Notes: generated from the sequence alone by a model not told the origin. Shown: positions 5,836 to 11,685, counted from the stretch's first letter. The stretch: DNA of 13,568 bases from Nitrospirota bacterium (GCA_021785055.1 JAJYGS010000118.1:1-13568), one strand, 5' to 3'. Translations and numbers: made by a program.

Positions 5836-8277
5836 TTACCTGTCTATGTCGGCCATGACGTAATCCAGCGCGCCGACGACGGCTATCAAATCCGAGATGA
5901 ACCAGCCCCTGACGAGCATCGGCGTCATCTGCATGTGCGGGAACGACGGCGCGCGCACCCGCACCCTGTATGGATAATTCAAGCCGTCCGAGACGACGTA
6001 GTAGCCGTATTCTCCCTTCGGGGACTCTATGCTGAAATACGCCTCGCCCTTGGGCGGCGTAAGGCCGCGCGTCACGTTCACGAAGTGGTGTATGAGGCTC
6101 TCGATGTCGTGCAGGGTGTCCCGCTTCTGCGGTATGCAGTAGCGGTAGTCCTCCGAGATCCACCGGCCCGGCGGCATCCCCTTCGCCGCCTGTTCGATTA
6201 TCCTGACGCTCTGACGCATTTCCTCAAGCCGGACGAGGTAGCGGTCGTAGCAGTCCCCGGTATTTCCTACGGGCACGTCGAAGTCGAAGGACTCGTAGCC
6301 TGAGTACGGCATTTTTTTCCTTAAGTCCCATTCCAGGCCGCACGCCCTGAGGTTCGGCCCCGTCATGCCCCAGTCTATCGCCTGCTCAAGCTCCAGGCCG
6401 CCGATGCCCTTCGTCCTGGCCTTGAATATAGCGCTGTCGGTCAGGAGCCTTGAGTATTCCGTTATCCTGGACGGAAACTCGCGGACGAAATCGTCCACCA
6501 TCTCTTTCCAGCCTTCGGGCAGGTCGTCGGCGACCCCGCCTATGCGGAACCATGACGGATGGAGCCTGCCGCCTGTGATATGCTCGACTATGTCCATTAT
6601 CTTTTCGCGGTCGCGGAAGCAGTAGAATACCGGGGTCATTGCGCCGACGTCGTGCGCGAATGTACCAAGCCAGACAAGGTGGCTCGAAATCCTGAAGAGC
6701 TCGCAGAGCATCACGCGGATATACTGCGCGCGTTCCGGGACGTTTACGCCAAGGAGCTTCTCCACGGAGCCAAGGTAGGCCATGTTGTTGTTTGCGCCGA
6801 TGAGGTATTCGACGCGGTCGGTATAAACGATGTATTGATGCCAGGACTGCCGCTCCCCGGTCTTCTCCGCCGCGCGGTGGTGGTATCCTATGTCCACCGC
6901 CATGTCGAGGATCTCCTCGCCCCGGAGTTTAAGCGCGTAGCGTATAATCCCGTGCGTCCCGACGTGGTGCGGGCCAAGGTTCAGGTATGCGACGTCGAAC
7001 TCCTCGTCGCCGCCTTTGTCCCGGCTGAAATAGTCCTTTATGTCCCGAGGCTCGTGCCGGGCCGCGTCGTCTCTCGTATACGGTTTCATGTCCGTCGCCC
7101 GGTAGGGGTGAGATTTCCTTAGCGGATGGCCCTCCCAGTCGTCCGGCATGATGAGTCTTTTTAAGTACGGGTGGCCCTCGAAGCGTATCCCGAACATGTC
7201 GTAGGCCTCGCGCTCATACCAGTTGGCCGACGGCCATATACCGGTTATGGACGGCACGGAAGGAGCGTCTCCCGACAGTTCGGACTTTATCCTTATGTGC
7301 CCTGGGACGTCATAGGAGAAAAGCGTGTGAACCAGCGTAAAGTCTTTATACTTTGCCCTGTCCCCGTTGCCGGTCGACCGGCAACGGGCGGACTCGTCCA
7401 CGGCGGTCAAGTCCTCAAGCCTCTGGAACCGTACCGGGGCCCTTTTTTTAAGGTATGCAAGCACGTCCGGGATACGCTCCGGTGGAATCTTAATCGCCGC
7501 CATGTCGGAGGCCAGGGCGTCTTCTTTGACGGTGTCGGGGCCGAATTCCTGCTTCAAATTCTCAATAAGCGCGGAAATATTCTCAGGTATGGGCACTTTT
7601 GCCGATGGCGGAGTCCACATATGCGGCGCGCGGCTTCCCCACAGCCGTGGCGGAGTTACTTCGGTCCCGCGCATCTTTGTCCCTTCGCAGCCGGGGCCTC
7701 TGCCGTCCCTGGACTTCGTTTTTCCGTCCACGAGCGGCCCGCCCGCAGTCCCCTGGCTCCCGCCCTTCATGTGCAGGACGGGGCGAATGGGCTTTTCTTC
7801 CCTCGTTATCTTCTCCTGGAGCATTATAAGGGCTTGTAGAACTTCTTCCGGGCGCGGCGGGCATCCTGGGATGTAGGCGTCCACGGGCAGTATCTGGTTA
7901 ATCCCCTGCACGACGCTGTAGACGTCGTACATCCCGCCGGTGTTGGAGCACGACCCCATCGACACCACCCAGCGCGGCTCGGCCATCTGCTCGTAGAGCC
8001 GGAGGATGGACGGGGCCATTTTCTTGAATACCGTCCCGGCGACGAACATGACATCCGCCTGCCGGGGCGAGCCTCTGAGCACCTCCGCGCCGAAGCGCGC
8101 GATGTCGTAGCGTGGCGTTGCGGTGTTTGTGAACTCGATGAAGCAGCAGGAAAGCCCGAAGAACATAGGCCAGAGGCTGTTCTTCCGGCCCCAGTTCAGG
8201 CCGTAGTTCAAGACGTCCTCGACGGACGCAAGCGCTATGCCGCCGGAAGACTGCCTGCCGCCGATGCCACTATTCAA
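5836..8277 (-). CDS. nuoBCD: NADH-quinone oxidoreductase subunits B, C and D fused in one polypeptide
   Basis: A single uninterrupted frame of 813 aa contains three complex I subunits. NuoB (about residues 15-167) carries the N2 [4Fe-4S] ligands C44, C45, C110 (MGSC) and C139 (PGCPP). A linker rich in Gly, Pro and Lys/Arg runs over about 168-231. NuoC (about 232-400) has the signature WPSANWYEREAYDMFGIRFEGHP. NuoD (about 415-813) starts with LNLGPHHVGTHG, includes YTDRVEYL and GMTGPNLRACG, and ends in the canonical IDR. N2 and the quinone site would therefore sit on one chain. NuoCD fusions are well known (E. coli); the triple fusion is rarer. I prefer a TTG start at 8277, with GAGG 7 bases upstream and no overlap with nuoA. 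The alternative ATG at 8370 would add 31 residues read from the nuoA 3' end. About nine extra residues in NuoC (ARCRSTGNG) come from a palindrome. Confidence 0.93.
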   Translation of the reverse strand: MNSGIGGRQSSGGIALASVEDVLNYGLNWGRKNSLWPMFFGLSCCFIEFTNTATPRYDIARFGAEVLRGSPRQADVMFVAGTVFKKMAPSILRLYEQMAEPRWVVSMGSCSNTGGMYDVYSVVQGINQILPVDAYIPGCPPRPEEVLQALIMLQEKITREEKPIRPVLHMKGGSQGTAGGPLVDGKTKSRDGRGPGCEGTKMRGTEVTPPRLWGSRAPHMWTPPSAKVPIPENISALIENLKQEFGPDTVKEDALASDMAAIKIPPERIPDVLAYLKKRAPVRFQRLEDLTAVDESARCRSTGNGDRAKYKDFTLVHTLFSYDVPGHIRIKSELSGDAPSVPSITGIWPSANWYEREAYDMFGIRFEGHPYLKRLIMPDDWEGHPLRKSHPYRATDMKPYTRDDAARHEPRDIKDYFSRDKGGDEEFDVAYLNLGPHHVGTHGIIRYALKLRGEEILDMAVDIGYHHRAAEKTGERQSWHQYIVYTDRVEYLIGANNNMAYLGSVEKLLGVNVPERAQYIRVMLCELFRISSHLVWLGTFAHDVGAMTPVFYCFRDREKIMDIVEHITGGRLHPSWFRIGGVADDLPEGWKEMVDDFVREFPSRITEYSRLLTDSAIFKARTKGIGGLELEQAIDWGMTGPNLRACGLEWDLRKKMPYSGYESFDFDVPVGNTGDCYDRYLVRLEEMRQSVRIIEQAAKGMPPGRWISEDYRYCIPQKRDTLHDIESLIHHFVNVTRGLTPPKGEAYFSIESPKGEYGYYVVSDGLNYPYRVRVRAPSFPHMQMTPMLVRGWFISDLIAVVGALDYVMADIDR
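7363..7388. repeat. 26-bp perfect palindrome inside the NuoC coding region (copy 3 of GCCGGTCNACCGGC)
   Basis: Every base from 7363 to 7388 pairs around the centre at 7375/7376. The arm is CCCGTTGCCGGTC. It contains the shared 14-mer GCCGGTCGACCGGC at 7369-7382. It is translated in frame as ARCRSTGNG within NuoC (about residues 297-305), at a position where homologues normally go straight from TAVD into the next strand. Confidence 0.85.
7606..7656. repeat. In-frame direct repeat in the NuoB-NuoC linker
   Basis: TGGCGGAGT occurs at 7606-7614 and again at 7648-7656, a 42-bp (14-codon) period. On the coding strand both copies encode TPP, so the linker reads TPPRLWGSRAPHMWTPP. It could be a local duplication scar or target-site-like duplication. 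The repeat is short, so chance is possible. Confidence 0.35.
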
Positions 8278-8311
8278 TGCATCACCTCTGTCTTGAGCAG
8301 CCGCGTCCGAA

Positions 8312-8325
8312 GCCGGTCTACCGGC
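8312..8325. repeat. GCCGGTCNACCGGC palindrome, copy 4 (nuoA stop / upstream of nuoB)
   Basis: GCCGGTCTACCGGC contains the nuoA stop codon (TAG at 8320-8318), so the last residues of NuoA are encoded by the repeat. It lies 35 bp upstream of the preferred nuoB start. Confidence 0.7.
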
Positions 8326-8791
8326 CTCTCGGCCCCCACTGAAGCCCTTTCTTTTTCCATATGTAGACAAGTCCTATCAGGAGCGCTCCGATGAAGAAGG
8401 AAATATATTCGAATCCCTGCCAGCCCAGCAGGTCGAAGGCGACGGCCCAGGAATACACGAAGACCGCCTCAAGGTCGAATATTATGAAGAATATCGCAAC
8501 GAGATAGAACTGCACGGGGAGCCTGAGGCGCGCGCTGCCGGTCGGGATTACGCCGGACTCGTAGGGCATGTCCTTCTCCGGCCCCGGCCTTCTGCCGCCC
8601 AGCCAGGTGGTGAGGAACATCAGGATTCCCAGGATGACGAGCACCATCAGGGCGTAAACGCCGAAAGACGCAAGCTGGGATAGTCCCGTCGGCCTCTCGC
8701 CGGAAAGGCCGGCAGACCCGCTTCCCGCAAGCAGGCCCGTGCTTAAGCTCATTCCCGCCTTCCCCGCCTGCGCAACGGCGCTCAAGAACAT
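8318..8791 (-). CDS. nuoA: NADH-quinone oxidoreductase subunit A
   Basis: A 157-aa small membrane subunit of complex I (ND3 family) with three predicted transmembrane helices at about residues 40-62, 93-117 and 127-146. The family signature YESGVIPTGSARLRLPVQFY (77-96), followed by FIIFDLEAVFVYSWAV, is intact; this loop contacts the quinone-site region in known structures. The N-terminus is somewhat longer than usual, with about 38 residues before the first helix. The start at 8791 is supported by GAGGG six bases upstream; an internal ATG at 8752 is a possible alternative. It is the first gene of the nuo operon, about 85 bases after the proposed transcription start. The C-terminus (GPRGR) and stop fall in a palindromic repeat. 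Confidence 0.95.
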   Translation of the reverse strand: MFLSAVAQAGKAGMSLSTGLLAGSGSAGLSGERPTGLSQLASFGVYALMVLVILGILMFLTTWLGGRRPGPEKDMPYESGVIPTGSARLRLPVQFYLVAIFFIIFDLEAVFVYSWAVAFDLLGWQGFEYISFFIGALLIGLVYIWKKKGLQWGPRGR

Positions 8792-8828
8792 GTCAGGCCC
8801 TCAGTGGTTACGTATGCCGATGGCCGTC

Positions 8829-8848
8829 ATTCCCGCGAAAGCGGGAAT
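8829..8848. repeat. ATTCCCGC hairpin repeat in the nuo 5' UTR
   Basis: ATTCCCGC (8829-8836), GAAA loop, GCGGGAAT (8841-8848), with GGCC on both flanks extending the potential stem. This GTCATTCCCGCGAAAGCGGGAATCC-type sequence is a very widespread dispersed intergenic repeat in proteobacterial-type genomes. It lies within the predicted untranslated leader of the nuo mRNA. Confidence 0.8.
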
Positions 8849-8883
8849 CCAGGGGCCTTCGTAACTTATGCATATCTCGATAA

Positions 8884-8912
8884 AATCTACCGGCATGAGA
8901 GGTGTTTGTCAA
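8884..8912 (-). promoter_or_regulatory. Predicted sigma70-type promoter of the nuo operon
   Basis: On the minus strand, TTGACA (8912-8907) is followed after exactly 17 bases by TAGATT (8889-8884), which is 6/6 and 4/6 to consensus. It sits just downstream of the upstream gene's intrinsic terminator and about 95 bp before nuoA, with predicted transcription start near 8877. Confidence 0.65.
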
Positions 8913-8933
8913 GAAAATGCGATAGCTTCAGAC

Positions 8934-8960
8934 AAAAAAGGAGGGGCGGTTCGCCCCTCC
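8934..8960 (-). terminator. Intrinsic terminator after the FadL-type gene
   Basis: On the minus strand, GGAGGGGCG and CGCCCCTCC form a perfect 9-bp stem with a 3-base loop (8960-8940), followed directly by six T (8939-8934). It separates the FadL-type transcript from the nuo promoter. Confidence 0.85.
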
Positions 8961-8976
8961 AAGGAGTGCATTTTCA

Positions 8977-9030
8977 TGTAGGGCCGCGATTTACCAAAGC
9001 CCGCGGGCGCAAGTTAATTGCGCCCCTGCA
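8977..9030. repeat. Inverted-repeat element downstream of the FadL-type gene
   Basis: The ends are imperfect inverted repeats: TGTAGGGCCGC (8977-8987) against the reverse complement of 9020-9030, 9 of 11 matching. Inside is a hairpin, GGGCGCAA (9005-9012) with TTGCGCCC (9018-9025). It resembles dispersed TGTAGGGGCGC-type intergenic repeats. It lies between the stop codon and the terminator. Confidence 0.55.
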
Positions 9031-9034
9031 ATAA

Positions 9035-10270
9035 TTAGAATATGATATTGAGACCTAACTCATAGGAATTTTCTTCGAGATAGCTGCTGTATGTGATTGC
9101 GTTACCGGCGGAGCTTTCCGTAAGGGCTTTCTTGAAAGCGTGCACGTAGCCAAGGTTCACGGAGACCTTCTTGTTCAACTTCACGCCAAGCCCGGCGGTC
9201 AGATGATTCTCCGGGAACGCGGGGAAGCCGACGATTCTGAAGCCTTCATAAAGCGCGGTGGGGGTTTTCGTGCCCTGGACGGTCGTAACGCCGTTTGGGT
9301 TCCAGCCGTTATGCGCCTTCACAGGGTTTCTGCCGTAGTTGTAGCCCACCCGGAGCGCAAGCCAGTTCAAGGGCTTATACTGGACACCAACCGCCGTGAC
9401 GTACTGGTCTCTCCAGTCGAAGTCCTTGTAGCCGTCGGCGTCGGCCCAGTTAAGCCACTTCTCGTCAACTTCAACCAGGAGCTTGTTAGGTATGACGTCG
9501 TAGCCTGCGCCCAGCACCACCTGCTGCGGCTGTTCGAGCTTCAGGGTATCGTAGGTTGTGCTGCCAAAGGCCGCATCGAAGTTATATACCCTCCTGTACC
9601 GGTTCACCTGTGAGCTCTGCCAGGTGACGCCGATGGAGAGCGGGTCGATGGGCTTGTATATTGCGCCAAGCTGCGTGCCGTAGCTGAAGGTGTGCGCGGA
9701 ACCCTCTCCCAGGTCGAGCTGTGCCCAGTTTATCTGGAGCGCCGCGCCGACGGAGAGGTTCGGGAGTATCCTGTAAGCCAGGTTCGGCGAGAACTTCATG
9801 AGTTGGAAGTCAGTCTTTATATCGAACGCCCCCACGCCCGAATTCTTTAATGCCGTGTCTTTGTAGTCCACGCCCAGGCCGCTGACGCCGTAGGCTGCAA
9901 GGCCGAACCTCAAATCAGGGGTAATCGGGGTATAGATACCTATGGCAGGGAAGGCATATGGAAGGCCTTTGGCCTCGCCGGTGACGCTCCTTGCTGGCAG
10001 CGGAGACCCGGTGGTTACCGTGGCCTGCCTGTTAGGTACGAAGAGCGTCGCCGCGAAATCCACCTCGGAGGACTGGCAGGGGATGTAACACATGGCGGCG
10101 GGGTTGCCGAAGACCGCCGTGATGGCGTCCTGGGGCGCGGCTGCGCCGACACCGCCCATGGAACGCGAGATAGCTCCGACACCGATGATATTGTCGCCGT
10201 TAGTGGCGAAAGCGGGAACCGAGAAGCACAGCACGGCCAGAATTGCCGCAAAAGCAAAAAACTTCCTCAT
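9035..10270 (-). CDS. FadL/TodX (OMPP1) family outer-membrane transport protein
   Basis: A 411-aa predicted outer-membrane beta-barrel of the family that carries long-chain fatty acids or aromatic hydrocarbons across the outer membrane. Residues 1-22 are a signal peptide (MRK, hydrophobic core, cleavage after PAFA). The mature protein begins TNGDNIIGVGAISRSMGGVG, the typical FadL plug-region start, followed by the NPAAM segment. The remainder is alternating aromatic and polar strands, and the C-terminus YELGLNIIF ends in the phenylalanine expected for barrel insertion. The length is near E. coli FadL. GGAGG lies just upstream of the ATG. It is 88 bp after the DsrE2 gene, with no strong promoter seen between them, so co-transcription is likely. 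The substrate cannot be told from sequence. Confidence 0.88.
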   Translation of the reverse strand: MRKFFAFAAILAVLCFSVPAFATNGDNIIGVGAISRSMGGVGAAAPQDAITAVFGNPAAMCYIPCQSSEVDFAATLFVPNRQATVTTGSPLPARSVTGEAKGLPYAFPAIGIYTPITPDLRFGLAAYGVSGLGVDYKDTALKNSGVGAFDIKTDFQLMKFSPNLAYRILPNLSVGAALQINWAQLDLGEGSAHTFSYGTQLGAIYKPIDPLSIGVTWQSSQVNRYRRVYNFDAAFGSTTYDTLKLEQPQQVVLGAGYDVIPNKLLVEVDEKWLNWADADGYKDFDWRDQYVTAVGVQYKPLNWLALRVGYNYGRNPVKAHNGWNPNGVTTVQGTKTPTALYEGFRIVGFPAFPENHLTAGLGVKLNKKVSVNLGYVHAFKKALTESSAGNAITYSSYLEENSYELGLNIIF

Positions 10271-10358
10271 TCTCTCCTCCCTTCGGTTATGGCCCTCAGG
10301 TGTACGCGGGAGCCTTCCCGTGCCATCTTAAGACCCATGTAAGTAGGTATCCCCCGGT

Positions 10359-10832
10359 TTAGACGAACAGCGGGATCTGCGCGCCGGCGGCGAACTCCAG
10401 GTACATAGCCGCCCCGCCGAAAGCCACCCCGTCAATGAAATCGGACTGTTTCATCCCGAAGAGGTCGATGGTCATCTGGCAGGCGATCATCTTCACGTCC
10501 GACATCCGGCATATCTCGATTAGCTTCGGTATCGGCATGACGTTGTGCTTCTTCATCATGCCCTTCATCATCATCGTGGCCATGGACGGCATGCCCGGCA
10601 GGGTGCCCAGGAAGCCCTGGAAAAGCCCCGGCATACCCGCGTTGGCATGCGGGAAGACCTTCAGGTTGTGCATCCTCTGCTTGTGTATTATGTTCAGGCC
10701 GTAAAAGGTGAAGAATATCTGCGCCTCCATATCGAGCGCCGCCGCCGCCGTCGCCAGGATTAGCGGCGGATAGGCCATGTCGAGCGTGCCCTTGGAGGCG
10801 ATTATGGCAATTTTTGAAGTTTCTTCGGACAT
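10359..10832 (-). CDS. DsrE2-type DsrE/DsrF/DrsH-like family protein
   Basis: A 157-aa protein matching the DsrE2-like pattern. It has KIAIIASKGTLDMAYPPLILATAAAALDM at the N-terminus and a Met-rich middle (MPSMATMMMKGMMKK, residues 81-95). Two cysteines, C108 and C118, lie in EICRMSDVKMIACQMT, followed by FIDGVAFGGAAMYLEFA. Family members accompany sulfur-transfer systems (rhodanese, TusA, sHdr or Dsr loci) and may carry persulfide on the conserved Cys; here that role is inferred. Two hydrophobic stretches (about 19-46 and 132-157) suggest membrane association or a buried core. AAGGAG lies 8 bases upstream of the ATG. The gene follows the ANTAR regulator across a leader with an intrinsic terminator, suggesting antitermination control. 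Confidence 0.85.
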   Translation of the reverse strand: MSEETSKIAIIASKGTLDMAYPPLILATAAAALDMEAQIFFTFYGLNIIHKQRMHNLKVFPHANAGMPGLFQGFLGTLPGMPSMATMMMKGMMKKHNVMPIPKLIEICRMSDVKMIACQMTIDLFGMKQSDFIDGVAFGGAAMYLEFAAGAQIPLFV

Positions 10833-10864
10833 TTTGGAGACTCCTTCCCTGAAAAACCGCGGTT

Positions 10865-10909
10865 AAAACAAAAAACCTTCCCCAAGGCCTTCACGGGCCA
10901 AGAGAAAGG
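10865..10909 (-). terminator. Intrinsic terminator in the dsrE2 leader, overlapping a hexaloop hairpin
   Basis: On the minus strand, CCTTTCTC (10909-10902) can pair with GGGGAAGG (10883-10876), eight pairs including two G-U. Inside, GGCC (10899-10896) pairs with GGCC (10889-10886) around the six-base loop CGTGAA, separated by a TT/TT internal loop. The stem is followed by TTTTTT (10875-10870), G, TTTT. The 5' arm is the 3' arm of the upstream hairpin 10903-10924, so the two structures are mutually exclusive. It lies between the ANTAR stop and the dsrE2 start. Confidence 0.65.
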
Positions 10910-10950
10910 CTTCCCGGCCTTTCTATAAAAGAGCCTCCGTCATGAGAGGC
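10903..10950 (-). promoter_or_regulatory. Candidate ANTAR-responsive dual-hexaloop RNA leader
   Basis: On the minus strand, hairpin 1 is GCCTCT (10950-10945), loop CATGAC, GGAGGC (10938-10933), a 6-bp stem with one G-U. After 8 bases comes hairpin 2: AGAAAGGC (10924-10917), loop CGGGAA, GCCTTTCT (10910-10903), a perfect 8-bp stem. Both loops have six bases and share C1, G4 and A5. ANTAR proteins are known to bind paired hexaloop hairpins and block an overlapping terminator. As I recall it, the described loop consensus has A1 and G4, so position 1 differs here. Position directly after an ANTAR gene and overlap with the terminator support the call. Confidence 0.55.
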
Positions 10951-10959
10951 GTAAGCAGA

Positions 10960-11535
10960 TTATATCAGTTCGGCGGCGGTGATTATCGACTGGGCGATCT
11001 TTTCCATGGAGACGTTCGAGTCCCTGGAAAGCTTCTGAATCCTTAGAAAAGCCTCTTCCTCGTTTAAGGAGTTTCTCTTCATAAGGATACCCTTCGCCCG
11101 CTCGATAATCTTCCTTACCCTGAGCGCTTCCTTACAGTCACCGACCTCTTCCCTCAGGGCCTGGCACTGCCTGAAACGCGATATTCCGAGTTCTACTGAG
11201 CCAAGCAGGTTCTCCCTCGTAAGCGGCCCGAAAAAATGGGCCGAAACGCCGAACCCGTCGGCCCTTACGGCGTCGGAGAGCTGCTCGAAGTTATAGTGCA
11301 TCACTACCGGGACGGGGCGCTCGGAGATGAACCTCTCGACAATCGAAAGCGGCTCGCCCTCCGGTAATTCCTGGCCATCCAGGACGATTACGTCCGGATC
11401 CGCCTTCCCCGCCATAGCCAGCGCGCCAGAGAGGTCGTGCGCCGCGGTGATTTTCGTATATCCTTCTTTTTTCAGTAAACCCGTAATCTTCCGGCAACGC
11501 GCCGGACTGCCGATAATCAGGAACTTGCGCGTCAT
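10960..11535 (-). CDS. ANTAR-domain RNA-binding antiterminator with degenerate receiver domain
   Basis: A 191-aa protein (ATG at 11535). Residues 1-115 look like a response-regulator receiver, with the aspartate-bearing strand VIVLD (D53). The usual acidic pair after the first strand is replaced (FLIIGSP), and the conserved Lys-Pro near the end is FFGP, so phosphorylation is doubtful. A helical linker (113-135) leads to an ANTAR domain at about 135-189 with the hallmark RKIIERAKGILMKRNSLNEEEAF. ANTAR domains act as RNA-binding transcription antiterminators, usually as dimers. ATG at 11535 is chosen over GTG at 11541 because AGGTGA lies about five bases upstream of it. Its own promoter is about 120 bp upstream. 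Likely targets are the downstream dsrE2 and FadL-type genes. Confidence 0.9.
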   Translation of the reverse strand: MTRKFLIIGSPARCRKITGLLKKEGYTKITAAHDLSGALAMAGKADPDVIVLDGQELPEGEPLSIVERFISERPVPVVMHYNFEQLSDAVRADGFGVSAHFFGPLTRENLLGSVELGISRFRQCQALREEVGDCKEALRVRKIIERAKGILMKRNSLNEEEAFLRIQKLSRDSNVSMEKIAQSIITAAELI

Positions 11536-11630
11536 TCTCACCTGCTTAGAACTTCAGACTGTAGATAGCCAAGGCTGTCGAACTCCCTGTAATTGCAGAA
11601 CAAACCCGCCCCCACGCGCAATCACAGGAT

Positions 11631-11646
11631 TGTAACTTTTGTCACA
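11631..11646. promoter_or_regulatory. CRP/FNR-superfamily-like operator
   Basis: TGTAACTTTTGTCACA is an imperfect inverted repeat of the form TGTAA-N6-TCACA, one mismatch from the CRP-type TGTGA-N6-TCACA half-site pair. It is also close to the HcpR-type pattern as I recall it. It lies just downstream of the predicted -10, at about +4 to +20, a position suited to repression. The regulator is not in the window. Confidence 0.4.
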
Positions 11647-11656
11647 GTCCGACACC

Positions 11657-11685
11657 AATATAGTATTTTTGAACGATATTGTCAA
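11657..11685 (-). promoter_or_regulatory. Predicted sigma70-type promoter of the ANTAR-dsrE2-FadL unit
   Basis: On the minus strand, TTGACA (11685-11680) is followed after exactly 17 bases by TATATT (11662-11657), which is 6/6 and 5/6 to consensus. It begins 7 bp after the stop codon of the upstream DUF2723 gene, with predicted start near 11650 and a leader of about 115 bases before the ANTAR gene. Confidence 0.75.

Noticed and set aside
5831..6163. N-terminal extension of nuoE to the ATG at 6163
   Set aside because: The extension is arginine-rich, overlaps nuoD and does not resemble NuoE. The ATG at 5830 has a Shine-Dalgarno motif and gives the family length.
10271..10358. Promoter or terminator between dsrE2 and the FadL-type gene
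   Set aside because: A small hairpin (CGGGA/TCCCG near 10307-10320) has no T-run, and no pair of -35/-10 boxes with proper spacing stands out.
11536..11650. A second ANTAR-type dual hairpin in the leader of the ANTAR gene itself
   Set aside because: Only weak short stems are present (for example CAATC/GATTG around CTGT), there is no hexaloop pair and no T-run terminator, so autoregulation by antitermination is not supported here.
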